Part shown: positions 8,722 to 20,790 of the stretch, one piece after another
Layout: each line of letters starts with the position of its first letter
Numbering within the stretch: the stretch's first letter is position 1
Assembly: GCA_018970605.1 (NCBI GenBank)
Contig: JAGWWA010000006.1
Coordinates: 1 to 60,942 of the forward strand
From: Planctomycetota bacterium
GTDB taxonomy: Bacteria; Planctomycetota; Planctomycetia; Pirellulales; UBA1268
Length of the DNA stretch: 60,942 nt
Direction: 5' to 3'
Notes under the pieces: generated by a model
Databases searched by the model: none
Seen by the model: the letters and a program-made list of their open reading frames with translations, nothing else
What the model was told of the DNA's origin: nothing
Position numbers and translations under genes: made by a program

Positions 8722-10088
8722 GCCGCATCCTGGTCGTCGACGACGAGCCGGCCATCGGCTGGAGCCTGCGGGAGATCCTCGCCGACGAAGGGCATGCGGT
8801 CGACGTGGCGGCGAACGTCGCCGAGGCGCTCGCCGCCGCATCCCGTGCCCGCCCCGACGCGATCCTGCTCGACGTCCGCCTCCCCGGTCGCGACGGCATC
8901 GAGGCGATCCCCGATCTGCGGGAGACGTCCGCCGCTCCGATCGTGGTGATGACGGCGTTCGGCGACCTCGACACCGCCGTCCGCGCCGTTCGCGCCGGCG
9001 CCTTCGACTATCTCGTCAAGCCGTTCGATCTCGAACACGTTTCGGCAGTGGTCGCCCGCGCGCTCGCGGATCGCACCAACGGAGACTCGTCCACCGAACC
9101 CGAACCCCTGCCGCACACACTCCTCGGCTCTTCCACCGCGATGCAGGAGGTCTATAAACGGATCGCGGCCGCGGCGGCGGACGACCGGCCGCTTCTGATC
9201 ACGGGCCCCGAGGGCAGCGGCAAGGATCTGGCGGCCCGCTCCGTGCATGCCCACGGCCTCAGACCGGGCGGGCCGTTCGTCTCCACCAGCCTCGCGGCCC
9301 TCGCGCCCAGCGCGATCGGTGGTGAGCTTTTCGGAAGCAGCGATGCTGTGGGGCTCCTCGAACTCGCTGCCGGCGGCACGCTCCTGGTCGAGGCGATCGA
9401 GGCGGCTCCCCCAGAGGTGCAGGCGCAACTCGCCAACGTGTTCGCGACGGGCAAACGCTTCCGCGGAGACGCCGCGCACCCGCTCGACACCCGACTGATC
9501 GTGGCCAGCAGGCTCACACCCGAGTCGCTTGTCCTGGATCGCGAACTGGCGGCGATCCTCGGACCGACCGTGATCTCGATGCCGCCACTCGCCGACCGCC
9601 GCGACGACATCGAGCCGCTTGCCAGGTCGTTTCTCGCCCGCCATGCCGCGGCCACGCAGGCGGCTGTCGTGCCACCGCTGTCACCCGAGTTTGTCGCGGC
9701 GATTCAAGGCCGCGACTGGCCGGAGAACGTGCGCGATCTGCGGGCGGCCGTCGTGCACGCCGCCGTGGTCGCCCGCGGCGCCATCCTGCGGGCAGAGCAT
9801 CTGCCGTCGATCGAGGCGACCGCCGGCCGGGCAGGGGCCGGACCACTCGACGCCGCCGGCTGCCACGTCGATGACGCGATCAAAGCCTGGGCCGCGGCGG
9901 CCCGCGCCGCCTTCGGCCGGCTTCCCGAGCCCGACCTCCACAACCGCGCCCTCCGGCTCGTCGAGGCCACGCTTCTCCGCGAGGCGCTCGCCCACACCGG
10001 TGGCAATCGCACCGCCGCCGCCAAGCTCCTGGGCCTCGACCGGGCAACGCTGCGAACCAAGCTCCGCCAGCTCGGCCTCGACGACTGA
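8718..10088 (+). CDS. NtrC-type response regulator with degenerate AAA+ domain
   Basis: The protein has the three-part NtrC layout: receiver (1-118; acidic pair D8/D9, phospho-acceptor D52, K101), AAA+ domain (about 133-370) and a C-terminal Fis-type helix-turn-helix (about 425-453, NRTAAAKLLGLDRATLRTKL). The ATPase domain is odd. Walker A is present as GPEGSGKD (163-170). The segment after GELFG (202-206) runs straight into LLELAAGGTL with no GAFTGA loop, the element that contacts sigma-54. Walker B reads GTLLVEAI (220-227), without the Asp-Glu pair. It therefore probably does not activate sigma-54 promoters by ATP hydrolysis and may act as a plain DNA-binding regulator (inference). It is coupled to the kinase upstream. 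Confidence 0.88.
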   Translation: MSRILVVDDEPAIGWSLREILADEGHAVDVAANVAEALAAASRARPDAILLDVRLPGRDGIEAIPDLRETSAAPIVVMTAFGDLDTAVRAVRAGAFDYLVKPFDLEHVSAVVARALADRTNGDSSTEPEPLPHTLLGSSTAMQEVYKRIAAAAADDRPLLITGPEGSGKDLAARSVHAHGLRPGGPFVSTSLAALAPSAIGGELFGSSDAVGLLELAAGGTLLVEAIEAAPPEVQAQLANVFATGKRFRGDAAHPLDTRLIVASRLTPESLVLDRELAAILGPTVISMPPLADRRDDIEPLARSFLARHAAATQAAVVPPLSPEFVAAIQGRDWPENVRDLRAAVVHAAVVARGAILRAEHLPSIEATAGRAGAGPLDAAGCHVDDAIKAWAAAARAAFGRLPEPDLHNRALRLVEATLLREALAHTGGNRTAAAKLLGLDRATLRTKLRQLGLDD

Positions 10089-10202
10089 CGCGACCTCCAC
10101 CATCAGGAAGCCCAACCAGGAAGCACGACGAGAAAGCCCAAGCGCGCCAGCGGCGAAGACGCGTGGTCGCGGTCTGCGAGGCCCTGGTTGGAAGCCGGGC
10201 GT

Positions 10203-10276
10203 GATCCCCTCGCTGGCGCTCGGGGCTTTCAGGGGAAACGCTCCGCCAGGAAGCCCCGAGCGCCAGCGAGGGGATC
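10203..10276. repeat. Perfect 26-bp inverted repeat (dispersed repeat, CGAGCGCCAGCGAG type)
   Basis: Arms at 10203-10228 and 10251-10276 are exact reverse complements, separated by 22 nt. Each arm contains AAGCCCCGAGCGCCAGCGAG plus GGGATC. The same unit recurs at 17748-17841, in a degenerate form at 41128-41152, and in part as the tandem array at 33321. A related half-copy (AAGCCCAAGCGCGCCAGCGG) begins near 10134. In RNA this would be a very strong hairpin and could end transcription of the kinase/regulator operon, although no T-run follows. The 336-bp gap 10089-10424 holds only these repeats and the upstream region of the next gene. Confidence 0.75.
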
Positions 10277-10424
10277 CGGGCCTGAGCCACGATCGGACCG
10301 CGATCTGCCCGCGGCCTCCCCAGCTGGTGAAAACTTCACCAGCCATGACGAATGATTGACCGCGCCGCCGGGGCCGGGCCGCCGATAGCATGCGGAGGCC
10401 AACCCGCCGTCAGCCGTCGCCGCC

Positions 10425-11504
10425 ATGCGCCGCACCAATCTCGCCACCACCGACTTCCGCGGCTTCACACTCGTGGAGCTGTTGGTCGTGATCGCGATCA
10501 TCGCCACGCTCATCGGCCTGCTTCTGCCGGCGGTGCAGTCGGCACGGGAATCGGCACAGCGGACGGCGTGTGCCAACAAACTCCGCCAACTCCCCATCGC
10601 GTTTCACAACTTTGAAACCGCCAGGCGGATGCTCCCTCCGCTGAAGCGGCTCTTTTCCGGCGCGATCACCTCCTGCGAGCCAAAGATGGCGCACCGGAGC
10701 TGGGCCCCGGACGTGCTCCCCTACGTTGAAGAGGCGGCACTGATGGCGACCTACGACCTCTCGCGGAACTGGTGGGAGAACCAGGACGGCTCCGCACCGA
10801 GCGGCGGCTCCGCAGGCGTGCTCGACGACGGCGCCACCGGCAATCGCGCGCTCGTCCGAACCATCCTTCCGGTGCTGCAGTGCCCCTCGTCGCCGTTTCC
10901 CACCCGGATCCAGGACAAGATCGAGAACCCGCGGAAGACCGGCGCGTGCGGAGACTACTTCGTGGTGGCTGGTACGGGCACGAACTTCAACGCGTTGGCC
11001 GGCCTGCCCGCCGGCACCGTGACGGCGGGACCGGGACCGACGGAAGCCTGGACCAACTGCGGAGCCACGGCCGCGCGTCCGCGGTGCACCATGGGCAAAA
11101 TCTCCGACGGCCTCTCGAAAACGATCCTGCTCGCCGAGAGCGCGGGCCGCGAGGACGTGTGGCGGGAACGCACGCGATCTCAGGCCAACGCCGATCAGGC
11201 CGCGGGCGCCGCCTGTGCGCGGGCCCAGGGTGGCGCCTGGGCCACGAACGACAACTCCTACGGCTTCGGAGAGAAAGCCTCCGCGTGGTGCACGTCGGGC
11301 CCGACCGCAGGGCCGATCCCAACGACGCTCATGAGGGTCAATGGCTCCAACGAAAACGGCTGGCTCGTGTATGGCTTTCACACCGCCGGGGCGAACATGG
11401 CCATGGCGGACGGGTCGGTGCGGCTGGTGTCGGAAGACACGTCGGTGCTGATTCTCGGCCAGCTCGCGACCCGGGCCGGCGGCGAGGTGGTTTCGCTCGA
11501 CTGA
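10425..11504 (+). CDS. DUF1559 protein with type IV prepilin-like N-terminus
   Basis: A 359-residue member of the family greatly expanded in planctomycetes. The N-terminus carries a prepilin cleavage/methylation motif ([25 protein letters not shown], about residues 10-34) in which processing after Gly exposes Phe. One membrane helix follows, then [20 protein letters not shown]. The C-terminal hallmark is present: a His-containing stretch, then [24 protein letters not shown]. The proteins are presumed to form surface or pseudopilus-like structures, but their role is not established. It is monocistronic in appearance, flanked by the inverted repeat upstream and the YidB-like gene downstream. 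Confidence 0.92.
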   Translation: MRRTNLATTDFRGFTLVELLVVIAIIATLIGLLLPAVQSARESAQRTACANKLRQLPIAFHNFETARRMLPPLKRLFSGAITSCEPKMAHRSWAPDVLPYVEEAALMATYDLSRNWWENQDGSAPSGGSAGVLDDGATGNRALVRTILPVLQCPSSPFPTRIQDKIENPRKTGACGDYFVVAGTGTNFNALAGLPAGTVTAGPGPTEAWTNCGATAARPRCTMGKISDGLSKTILLAESAGREDVWRERTRSQANADQAAGAACARAQGGAWATNDNSYGFGEKASAWCTSGPTAGPIPTTLMRVNGSNENGWLVYGFHTAGANMAMADGSVRLVSEDTSVLILGQLATRAGGEVVSLD

Positions 11505-11603
11505 CGCCGGCTGCTTTTCCCGGGCGAAGGACGGCCTTAGACTGCCGGTGCAGCGTCGGCGTTGCCGGCGATCGATCGATTCTCCAGCGATGAAAAGGTC
11601 ACC

Positions 11604-12041
11604 ATGGACATTCTCGGCGAGATCCTGAAGCAGGTCATCGAAGGCGCGGCGCAGCAGCAAGCGCAGCAGCAGCGGCAGCCCCAGCCCCAACCGCGGCAGC
11701 AGCCACAGCAGCCCCCTCAGGGCATGCCGTCGCCGAATGATCTCGGCGACATCCTCTCGCAGATCTTCGGCGGCGGGTCGGCGCAGAAGCTGCCCGAGGT
11801 CGTCAAGCAGTTCGAGGAGAAGGGCATGCGGGATCAGGTCGACTCGTGGGTTCGCACCGGACCCAACAAGCCGGTCGATCGTCGGCAGATCGAGGAGACC
11901 TTCGGCCAGCAGGAGCTTGACCGGTATGCCCGCTCCAAGGGCATCGACCGCGACCAACTCGCCGAGGTGCTCGCCAAGTACATTCCGCGGATCATCGACG
12001 AGCTGACGCCGAGCGGCCAGCTTCCGGCCCGTCGCGGATGA
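11604..12041 (+). CDS. YidB-like (DUF937) protein
   Basis: The start at 11604 follows AAAGGTCACC; an in-frame ATG at 11562 is less likely. The 145-residue product begins with a short amphipathic helix (MDILGEILKQVIEGAA), then a Gln/Pro-rich low-complexity stretch (about residues 18-45). It ends with the DUF937/YidB core: LPEVVKQFEEKGMRDQVDSW, the hallmark TGPNKPV, and a C-terminal helix ending DELTPSGQLP. Family members are small cytoplasmic proteins of uncertain role. The Q/P-rich insertion is a local peculiarity. Confidence 0.85.
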   Translation: MDILGEILKQVIEGAAQQQAQQQRQPQPQPRQQPQQPPQGMPSPNDLGDILSQIFGGGSAQKLPEVVKQFEEKGMRDQVDSWVRTGPNKPVDRRQIEETFGQQELDRYARSKGIDRDQLAEVLAKYIPRIIDELTPSGQLPARRG

Positions 12042-12141
12042 TTCCGGTGGCCCGCGCCGCCCCGCACGAGGGCGGCGCGGGGCCTCCCCGGGCTGGAGGT
12101 ATACTCGGGCCTCGCGTTCTTTCAGGAGACGCGACCCGCCC

Positions 12142-13290
12142 ATGAAAACGCCCGTCGTCACGACCGTCGCCGTCCTGCTGACGTGCCTCACCTGCGGCCC
12201 GGGGGTCGCCATCGACTGGTCCGGCGTCGAACTCGCCTGGCAGAACGACCCGCGGCCGGTGGCCGACGCCCCGCTGCCCGTCGAACTCCCGCCGTCGCGA
12301 CGAACCGGCCGTCGGGCCCAGCGTCGAGTCATCCGTCGCAGCGACATCGATGCGGCTGCCGTTGAAACGCGGCCGATGACACCGCCGCCGGTGATCGACA
12401 TGGTCGAAGGACCATCGCTCGCCAGCCCTTCGTTGGCCCTGGAATCCCAGCCCGTGCTGCCTGCAGTCCCTCCTCCGCGGGCGGTCGAGCATGCTGATCA
12501 GGCGTATGGAGCCCATCCGCGGCAGCGGTACAACCTCTTCCTGCCCGAAGGCTGCAGCGGAGGCGGACTGCCGCTGGTGATGTGGATCCCGGGACGAGAC
12601 TGGAGGCCGGGCAGCAACGCCGACTGCCCGGTCACGTGGCTGGTCGAACAGGGCTTCGCCGTCGCCAGCGTGGACTATCGGCCGAACGACAGTGCCGTCT
12701 TTCCGGCGCAGCTCGACGATTGCCGGGCCGCGCTCGCGGCCATCCGCGCCGACGCCGAGACCTGGGGTATCGACGACACGCGGATCTGTGTGGCCGGGCA
12801 GGGGGGCGGCGGTCACCTCGCGGCCCTCCTCGCCTTCGCCGCACCCGATCCGCAGCCGATTCGCGAAGCGTCGGCCGACGGCGTCGAGGCGGCGACCGAT
12901 GTCGCGGCGGTCGCGATGTTCGACGCACCGACCCACCTGCCCTCGCTCGGCGGCAGCCACGATCGCGCAGGCTCCGCGGCAAGCCGGCTCGTGGGCGGCC
13001 CGCTGCCCGAGTTTCGCGAGGCGGCCCAGCGGGCGAGCCCGCTGGTGCATGTCTCAGCCCAGGCTCCTCCCACGCTGATCGTGCACGCCGGCCGCGGTGA
13101 CGGCGTCGCCCTCGACCAGGGAGACCGACTCGACGCGGCGCTCCGCAGCGCGGGCGTCGCGAGCACCCTGGTGATTCTCGACGCGGCAGCAGGCGATCTC
13201 GCGCCGCGACGGGGCAGCCCCGCCGCCGGTGCGCTCGTCGAGTTTCTCGACCGCGCCGTCGGCACGGCCGACGTCCGACGCGAGGACTGA
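12142..13290 (+). CDS. Secreted esterase-fold protein lacking the catalytic serine
   Basis: The signal peptide (about residues 1-24) is followed by about 100 variable residues and then an alpha/beta-hydrolase resembling BD-FAE/carboxylesterases: PLVMWIPGRDW (145-154), a strand GFAVASVDYR (171-180), AVFPAQLDDCRAALAAIRA (185-203) and ICVAGQGGGGHLAALL. In active relatives the oxyanion motif is HGGGW and the elbow is GxSxG. Here the first reads PGRDW and the second GQGGG (219-223), with glycine at the nucleophile position 221. I see no C-terminal GHGF-type histidine motif. It is probably a binding protein or pseudoenzyme exported to the periplasm (inference). Confidence 0.75.
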   Translation: MKTPVVTTVAVLLTCLTCGPGVAIDWSGVELAWQNDPRPVADAPLPVELPPSRRTGRRAQRRVIRRSDIDAAAVETRPMTPPPVIDMVEGPSLASPSLALESQPVLPAVPPPRAVEHADQAYGAHPRQRYNLFLPEGCSGGGLPLVMWIPGRDWRPGSNADCPVTWLVEQGFAVASVDYRPNDSAVFPAQLDDCRAALAAIRADAETWGIDDTRICVAGQGGGGHLAALLAFAAPDPQPIREASADGVEAATDVAAVAMFDAPTHLPSLGGSHDRAGSAASRLVGGPLPEFREAAQRASPLVHVSAQAPPTLIVHAGRGDGVALDQGDRLDAALRSAGVASTLVILDAAAGDLAPRRGSPAAGALVEFLDRAVGTADVRRED

Positions 13291-13495
13291 CCGCCGCGGC
13301 CTCCGTGGCCGGCATCGCCGTTGCGATCGGCACGAGCCGTGCGGTGTGCCTCGCCCGTCAGGCTTGTGCAGTTGTCGCCGACCGCCGCCGATACCTTTCG
13401 CTGTGCCGGTCGTCTCCGGCATCGCCGCCGCGGTCGCAAGCCCGCCTCGTCATCGGCGTCGTACCGTCCACCACCTTCGCCTTCCACACCAGCCC

Positions 13496-14368
<873 letters not shown>

Positions 14369-14385
14369 TCGTCGACACTCTCCCC

Positions 14386-14898
14386 ATGGACCTCGCCCGC
14401 CACATCCGCCCGATTCCCGACTTCCCGAAGCCGGGCATCCTGTTCCGCGACATCACGCCGCTGCTTGCCGATGCAGGAGCGTTTGCGGCGGCCATCCGGG
14501 CGCTGGCCGAACCGTGGCGGACCGCCGGCGTGATGGCGATCGCCGCGGTCGAAGCCCGCGGCTTCCTGTTCGCCGGTCCCTTGGCCCTGGAACTCGGCGT
14601 GGGCGTGATCCCGGTGCGGAAACCGGGCAAACTCCCCGCCGACACGATCGCCCACGAATACGACCTCGAATACGGCCGCGATCGCCTGGAGATGCACAAG
14701 GGCGTGCTTCCCGCCGGCGGTCGCGTGCTCGTGGTCGACGACGTGCTCGCCACCGGCGGGACGGCGGCGGCGTGCATGAAGCTCATCGAGGCGGCGGGCG
14801 GCCACGTCGTGGGGGCGTCGTTCCTCGTCGAGATCGCGCCACTCGGTGGCCGCGAGCGGCTCGCGCCGCACCGCATCGAGAGCGTGATCGTCTACTGA
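14386..14898 (+). CDS. apt: Adenine phosphoribosyltransferase
   Basis: Apt makes AMP from adenine and PRPP in purine salvage. The 170 residues match the family throughout: IRPIPDFPKPGILFRDITPLLAD (about 7-29), AAVEARGFLFAGPLA (about 53-67), the VIPVRKPGKLP flap, and the PRPP-binding motif VLVVDDVLATGGTAAA (about 112-127). Length is normal. It is 17 bp downstream of the sigma factor gene and its stop is 1 bp from the mnmA start, so the three genes may be cotranscribed. Confidence 0.95.
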   Translation: MDLARHIRPIPDFPKPGILFRDITPLLADAGAFAAAIRALAEPWRTAGVMAIAAVEARGFLFAGPLALELGVGVIPVRKPGKLPADTIAHEYDLEYGRDRLEMHKGVLPAGGRVLVVDDVLATGGTAAACMKLIEAAGGHVVGASFLVEIAPLGGRERLAPHRIESVIVY

Positions 14899-14899
14899 C

Positions 14900-16009
14900 A
14901 TGCCGTCCCGCGTCGTGGTGGCGATGTCGGGGGGCGTCGATTCGAGCGTCGCCGCCGCTCTGCTCGTCGAGCAGGGATACGACTGCGTCGGTGTGTTCAT
15001 GCGGCATGCCGCGCCGGTGCTGCCGCCGGCGGATCCTGCCGACCCGCTGGCGATCGTGTCACCGCGACCGGGGCATCAGGGCTGCTGCAGCCCGTCCGAC
15101 GCCCTCGATGCCCGCCGGGTGGCCGACCGGCTCGGCATTCCGCTCTATGCCCTCGACCTCTCGATCGAGTTCGAGCGGATCATCGACGCCTTCGCCGCCG
15201 ACTACGGCGGTGGGCGAACGCCGAACCCCTGCGTTCGCTGCAATTCCTGGATCAAGTTCGGCCGGCTCTTCGACCATGCCGACGCGGTCGGCGCCGCGCA
15301 TGTGGCCACCGGCCACTACGCCCGACTCGAGCAGGATCTCCAGGGCCCCGTGCTCCGCCGCGGCCTCGAGGCCGCCCGCGATCAGTCGTATGTGCTCTTC
15401 GACATCCGCCCAAACCGGCTGCGGCGCATGATGCTCCCCGTCGGCGGCATGGCGAAGGCCGACGTCCGGGCCCGGGCCGCAGCGCTCGGCCTCGTCACGG
15501 CCGACAAGCCCGACAGCCAGGAGATCTGCTTCGTGGCCCCGGGCGAGCACGCCCGACTCGTCGCGCACCGGCTCGGCGGCTCGCGGGCGGGCGAGATCGT
15601 CGATTCGGGAGGTCGCGTCCTCGGCCGTCACCACGGGATCGAGCACTTCACCGTCGGCCAGCGGCAGGGCTTGGGCATCGCCGTGGGCACGCCGCTCCAC
15701 GTGATCCGCATCGAGCCCGAGACGTGCCGCGTGGTCGTCGGACCCAGGAGCGAGGTACCCGAGACACGCCTCGTCGCCGGCGAAGCGACCTGGATCGACG
15801 CGCCGCCGACGGAAGCCTTCGAGTGCCTCGTGCAGTGCCGCGCCCAACGCACGGCCGCCCCGGCCGTCGTCACGCCCCTGTCGGCAGATCGCTTCACGGC
15901 GGAGTTCGTTGGCGGCCCCGAACGATCCCCGGGACCAATCTCTCCGGGCCAGCCGGCGGTCTGCTACACCGGGGACCGCCTCCTCGGCGGCGGCTGGATC
16001 GAGGGGTGA
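14900..16009 (+). CDS. mnmA: tRNA-specific 2-thiouridylase MnmA
   Basis: MnmA uses ATP and a sulfur relay to thiolate U34 of Lys, Glu and Gln tRNAs. The PP-loop is VAMSGGVDSSVAA (about residues 7-19). The catalytic cysteines lie in RTPNPCVRCN (about residue 112) and SQEICFV (about residue 210), with GHYARLE between them. The C-terminal beta-barrel regions include HFTVGQRQGLGIA. Length is 369 aa. Its sulfur donor could be the cysteine desulfurase encoded at 23315-24535 (inference). It follows apt directly. Downstream, at about 16020-16050, a short AT-containing imperfect palindrome (AAAACGGCCGATTTT) may act as a terminator. Confidence 0.95.
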   Translation: MPSRVVVAMSGGVDSSVAAALLVEQGYDCVGVFMRHAAPVLPPADPADPLAIVSPRPGHQGCCSPSDALDARRVADRLGIPLYALDLSIEFERIIDAFAADYGGGRTPNPCVRCNSWIKFGRLFDHADAVGAAHVATGHYARLEQDLQGPVLRRGLEAARDQSYVLFDIRPNRLRRMMLPVGGMAKADVRARAAALGLVTADKPDSQEICFVAPGEHARLVAHRLGGSRAGEIVDSGGRVLGRHHGIEHFTVGQRQGLGIAVGTPLHVIRIEPETCRVVVGPRSEVPETRLVAGEATWIDAPPTEAFECLVQCRAQRTAAPAVVTPLSADRFTAEFVGGPERSPGPISPGQPAVCYTGDRLLGGGWIEG

Positions 16010-16133
16010 GACGGCCTTCGGACCCCAAAACGGCCGATTTTGCCGGGGACGAACCGCGAACTAGGCTTGAGGCGGCGAGGTCGGAAGCCGATCTGCCACC
16101 CAACCGTCAGCCGCCCAGTCAGGAGTCGTCCGC

Positions 16134-17102
16134 GTGAATCCCCGCCCCGCCGGTCTGCCGCCCGAGTTGCTCGTCGGCGCGTCGATCATCATCGGCCTCG
16201 CCGTGCTGACGATGCTGCTGCTCGTCTTCAACTACGGCCAGCTCTGGTTCCAGGCCTACTGGTCGAAGGCGCGAGTGACGTTCATGGAGCTGCTCGGCAT
16301 GAGCCTCCGGAAGGTCAACGCCCGCACGATCGTTCAGGCGAGGATCATGGCGACCCAGGCCGGACTCGGCCCCGACATCACGCCACGACGGCTCGAGGCC
16401 CACTACCTCGCCGGCGGCGACGTGCCCCGCGTGATCCGCGCCCTGATCGCAGCGCAGCGGGCCGACCTCGATCTCGATTTCGACCGGGCCTGTGCGATCG
16501 ACATCGCCGGCCGCGACGTGCTCGACGCGGTGCAGACCAGCGTCAATCCCAAGGTGATCGACTGCCCCGACATCGCCAGCGGCAAATCGACCCTCTCGGC
16601 CGTCGCCAAGAACGGCGTCGAACTCAAGATCAAGGCCCGCGTCACCGTCCGGACGAACCTTCAGCAGCTCATCGGGGGCGCGACCGAGGAGACGATCATC
16701 GCCCGCGTCGGAGAAGGAATCATCACCTCGATCGGTTCGTCCGACAGCCACTTCGAGGTGATGGAGCATCCCGACACGATCTCCAAGGCGGTGCTCCAGC
16801 GGGGACTCGACGCCCAGACGGCATTTCAGATCGTGTCGATCGACATCGCCGACATCGAAGTGGGGGAGAACATCGGCGCGCGGCTGCAGGCCGACCAGGC
16901 CGAGGCCGACACCCGAGTCGCCCGCGCCCGTGCCGAGGAGCGGCGGAGCGTGGCGATCGCCCGCGAGCAGGAGATGAAGGCCGCCACGGCCGAAAACCGG
17001 GCCCGCGTGCTTCAGGCGGAGGCACTGGTGCCCAAGAGCATCGGCGAAGCCTTCCGTGCCGGCCGCATGACAAACGCCGGCCCAGCACGCCCAACGGCGT
17101 GA
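16134..17102 (+). CDS. floA: Flotillin-like membrane-scaffold protein FloA
   Basis: FloA-type SPFH proteins organise functional membrane microdomains. The GTG start at 16134 is preceded by CAGGAG. An N-terminal membrane segment lies at about 11-33 ([21 protein letters not shown]). The SPFH core follows ([52 protein letters not shown]), with the C-terminal coiled coil [20 protein letters not shown]. Length is 322 aa, typical of the family. The last codons and the TGA are contributed by a copy of a dispersed hairpin repeat (CCCAACGGCGTGAGCC), so the tail RPTA is probably repeat-derived. Confidence 0.93.
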   Translation: MNPRPAGLPPELLVGASIIIGLAVLTMLLLVFNYGQLWFQAYWSKARVTFMELLGMSLRKVNARTIVQARIMATQAGLGPDITPRRLEAHYLAGGDVPRVIRALIAAQRADLDLDFDRACAIDIAGRDVLDAVQTSVNPKVIDCPDIASGKSTLSAVAKNGVELKIKARVTVRTNLQQLIGGATEETIIARVGEGIITSIGSSDSHFEVMEHPDTISKAVLQRGLDAQTAFQIVSIDIADIEVGENIGARLQADQAEADTRVARARAEERRSVAIAREQEMKAATAENRARVLQAEALVPKSIGEAFRAGRMTNAGPARPTA

Positions 17103-17194
17103 GCCCCGGAGAATCTGCCCCGTCCAGGATCCCTACGGCGTGAGCCGTGGATCTCGCCCGGGTTCAGGAAGCCCAACGGCGTGAGCCGTGGGGA
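17091..17194 (+). repeat. Cluster of three GNRA-loop hairpin repeats
   Basis: Three direct copies of CTACGGCGTGAGCC or CCAACGGCGTGAGCC lie at 17091-17105, 17132-17148 and 17173-17189, spaced about 41 bp. The last two fold as ACGGC-GTGA-GCCGT; the first keeps only GGC-GTGA-GCC. The third has the full head CAGGAAGCCC and tail GGGGAT. Relative to the copy at 2102 the stem bases are swapped (ACGGC/GCCGT against ACGCC/GGCGT) while pairing is kept, which points to a conserved hairpin. The first copy encodes the end of floA. The remaining 200 bp before the next gene show nothing else I can name. Confidence 0.7.
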
Positions 17195-17395
17195 TCTCCC
17201 GTTCGCTCCAGACGGTCCAGATTGCCACCGACTCCCGGTCTCGGCCCGCTTATTCCGTGCAGATGGGGAAATCGGCCAAACCCTGACGGCCGTTCCTGCC
17301 GATGAAGGAAAGGAAGCGCGGCTGACCGTCAGGATGACGATCGAGCGAGAGCCCGAAAGCCGCCTTCGCGATGCCCACGGCAAGGGAGAATGCCC

Positions 17396-17641
17396 ATGGC
17401 GATGCGACAGTTGCGGGTCTATACCGAGCCCGACCTGAAGGTGCGGGATTTCGCGGCGGTCGAGGAGTGCGGCGATCCGGGTGTACGGGTCTCGCTCGGC
17501 GAGATCCTGCCGCTGCTGGCCGACGCTGTCGCCAGCAATCGCACTTGGCTCACCGATTTCGCCGACGACGAGATCACGATCTCGTCGGATCTGCACGACG
17601 TGCTCCAGGCCTACCGGCATTTCCGTCGCCCCGGCGCCTGA
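17396..17641 (+). CDS. Small conserved-looking hypothetical protein, 81 aa
   Basis: Three in-frame ATGs occur (17390, 17396, 17402). The GGGAGA just upstream gives the best spacing to the second, so that start is used. The product is a soluble acidic protein with a strand-helix pattern (MRQLRVYTEPDLKVRDFAAV, then VSLGEILPLLADAVASNRTW and DEITISSDLHDVLQAYRHF). It has no membrane segment or metal motif. I do not recognise a family. Third codon positions are strongly G/C and the frame has a clean stop, which supports it as real. It lies between two repeat clusters and converges with gyrB. Confidence 0.65.
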   Translation: MAMRQLRVYTEPDLKVRDFAAVEECGDPGVRVSLGEILPLLADAVASNRTWLTDFADDEITISSDLHDVLQAYRHFRRPGA

Positions 17642-17747
17642 GCGACCCGGGCTCCTGCGGGCTGCGAGGAGCCACGCCGGTAGCGCAGGTTTCAGCCTGG
17701 TGGCAGCCGGGCCGCGCACTACGAGGAACGACCGTCACCCCGCCAGG

Positions 17748-17841
17748 AAGCCCCGAGCGGGAGCGAGGGGAGTGAGGGTGGCGGCGGAAGGCGACCGGTA
17801 CTGATCAACGAAGCCCATCCCCTCGCTGGCGCTCGGGGCTT
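17748..17841. repeat. Divergent inverted pair of the dispersed repeat
   Basis: Copies at 17748-17771 (AAGCCCCGAGCGGGAGCGAG, then GGGA) and at 17818-17841, in the opposite orientation, match the 10203-10276 element, with two changed bases in the first. The loop is 46 nt. It lies in the 268-bp gap between the stop of the small gene (17641) and the stop of gyrB (17910, opposite strand), so it could serve as a bidirectional terminator (inference). Confidence 0.65.
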
Positions 17842-17909
17842 GCTGAACGAGATCCGTCTTTGCGAATCGCATGGCGTTCACCGCCACCTAACCACGCGTG
17901 TGACCCGTA

Positions 17910-20782
<2,873 letters not shown>

Positions 20783-20790
20783 GGGTTCGG

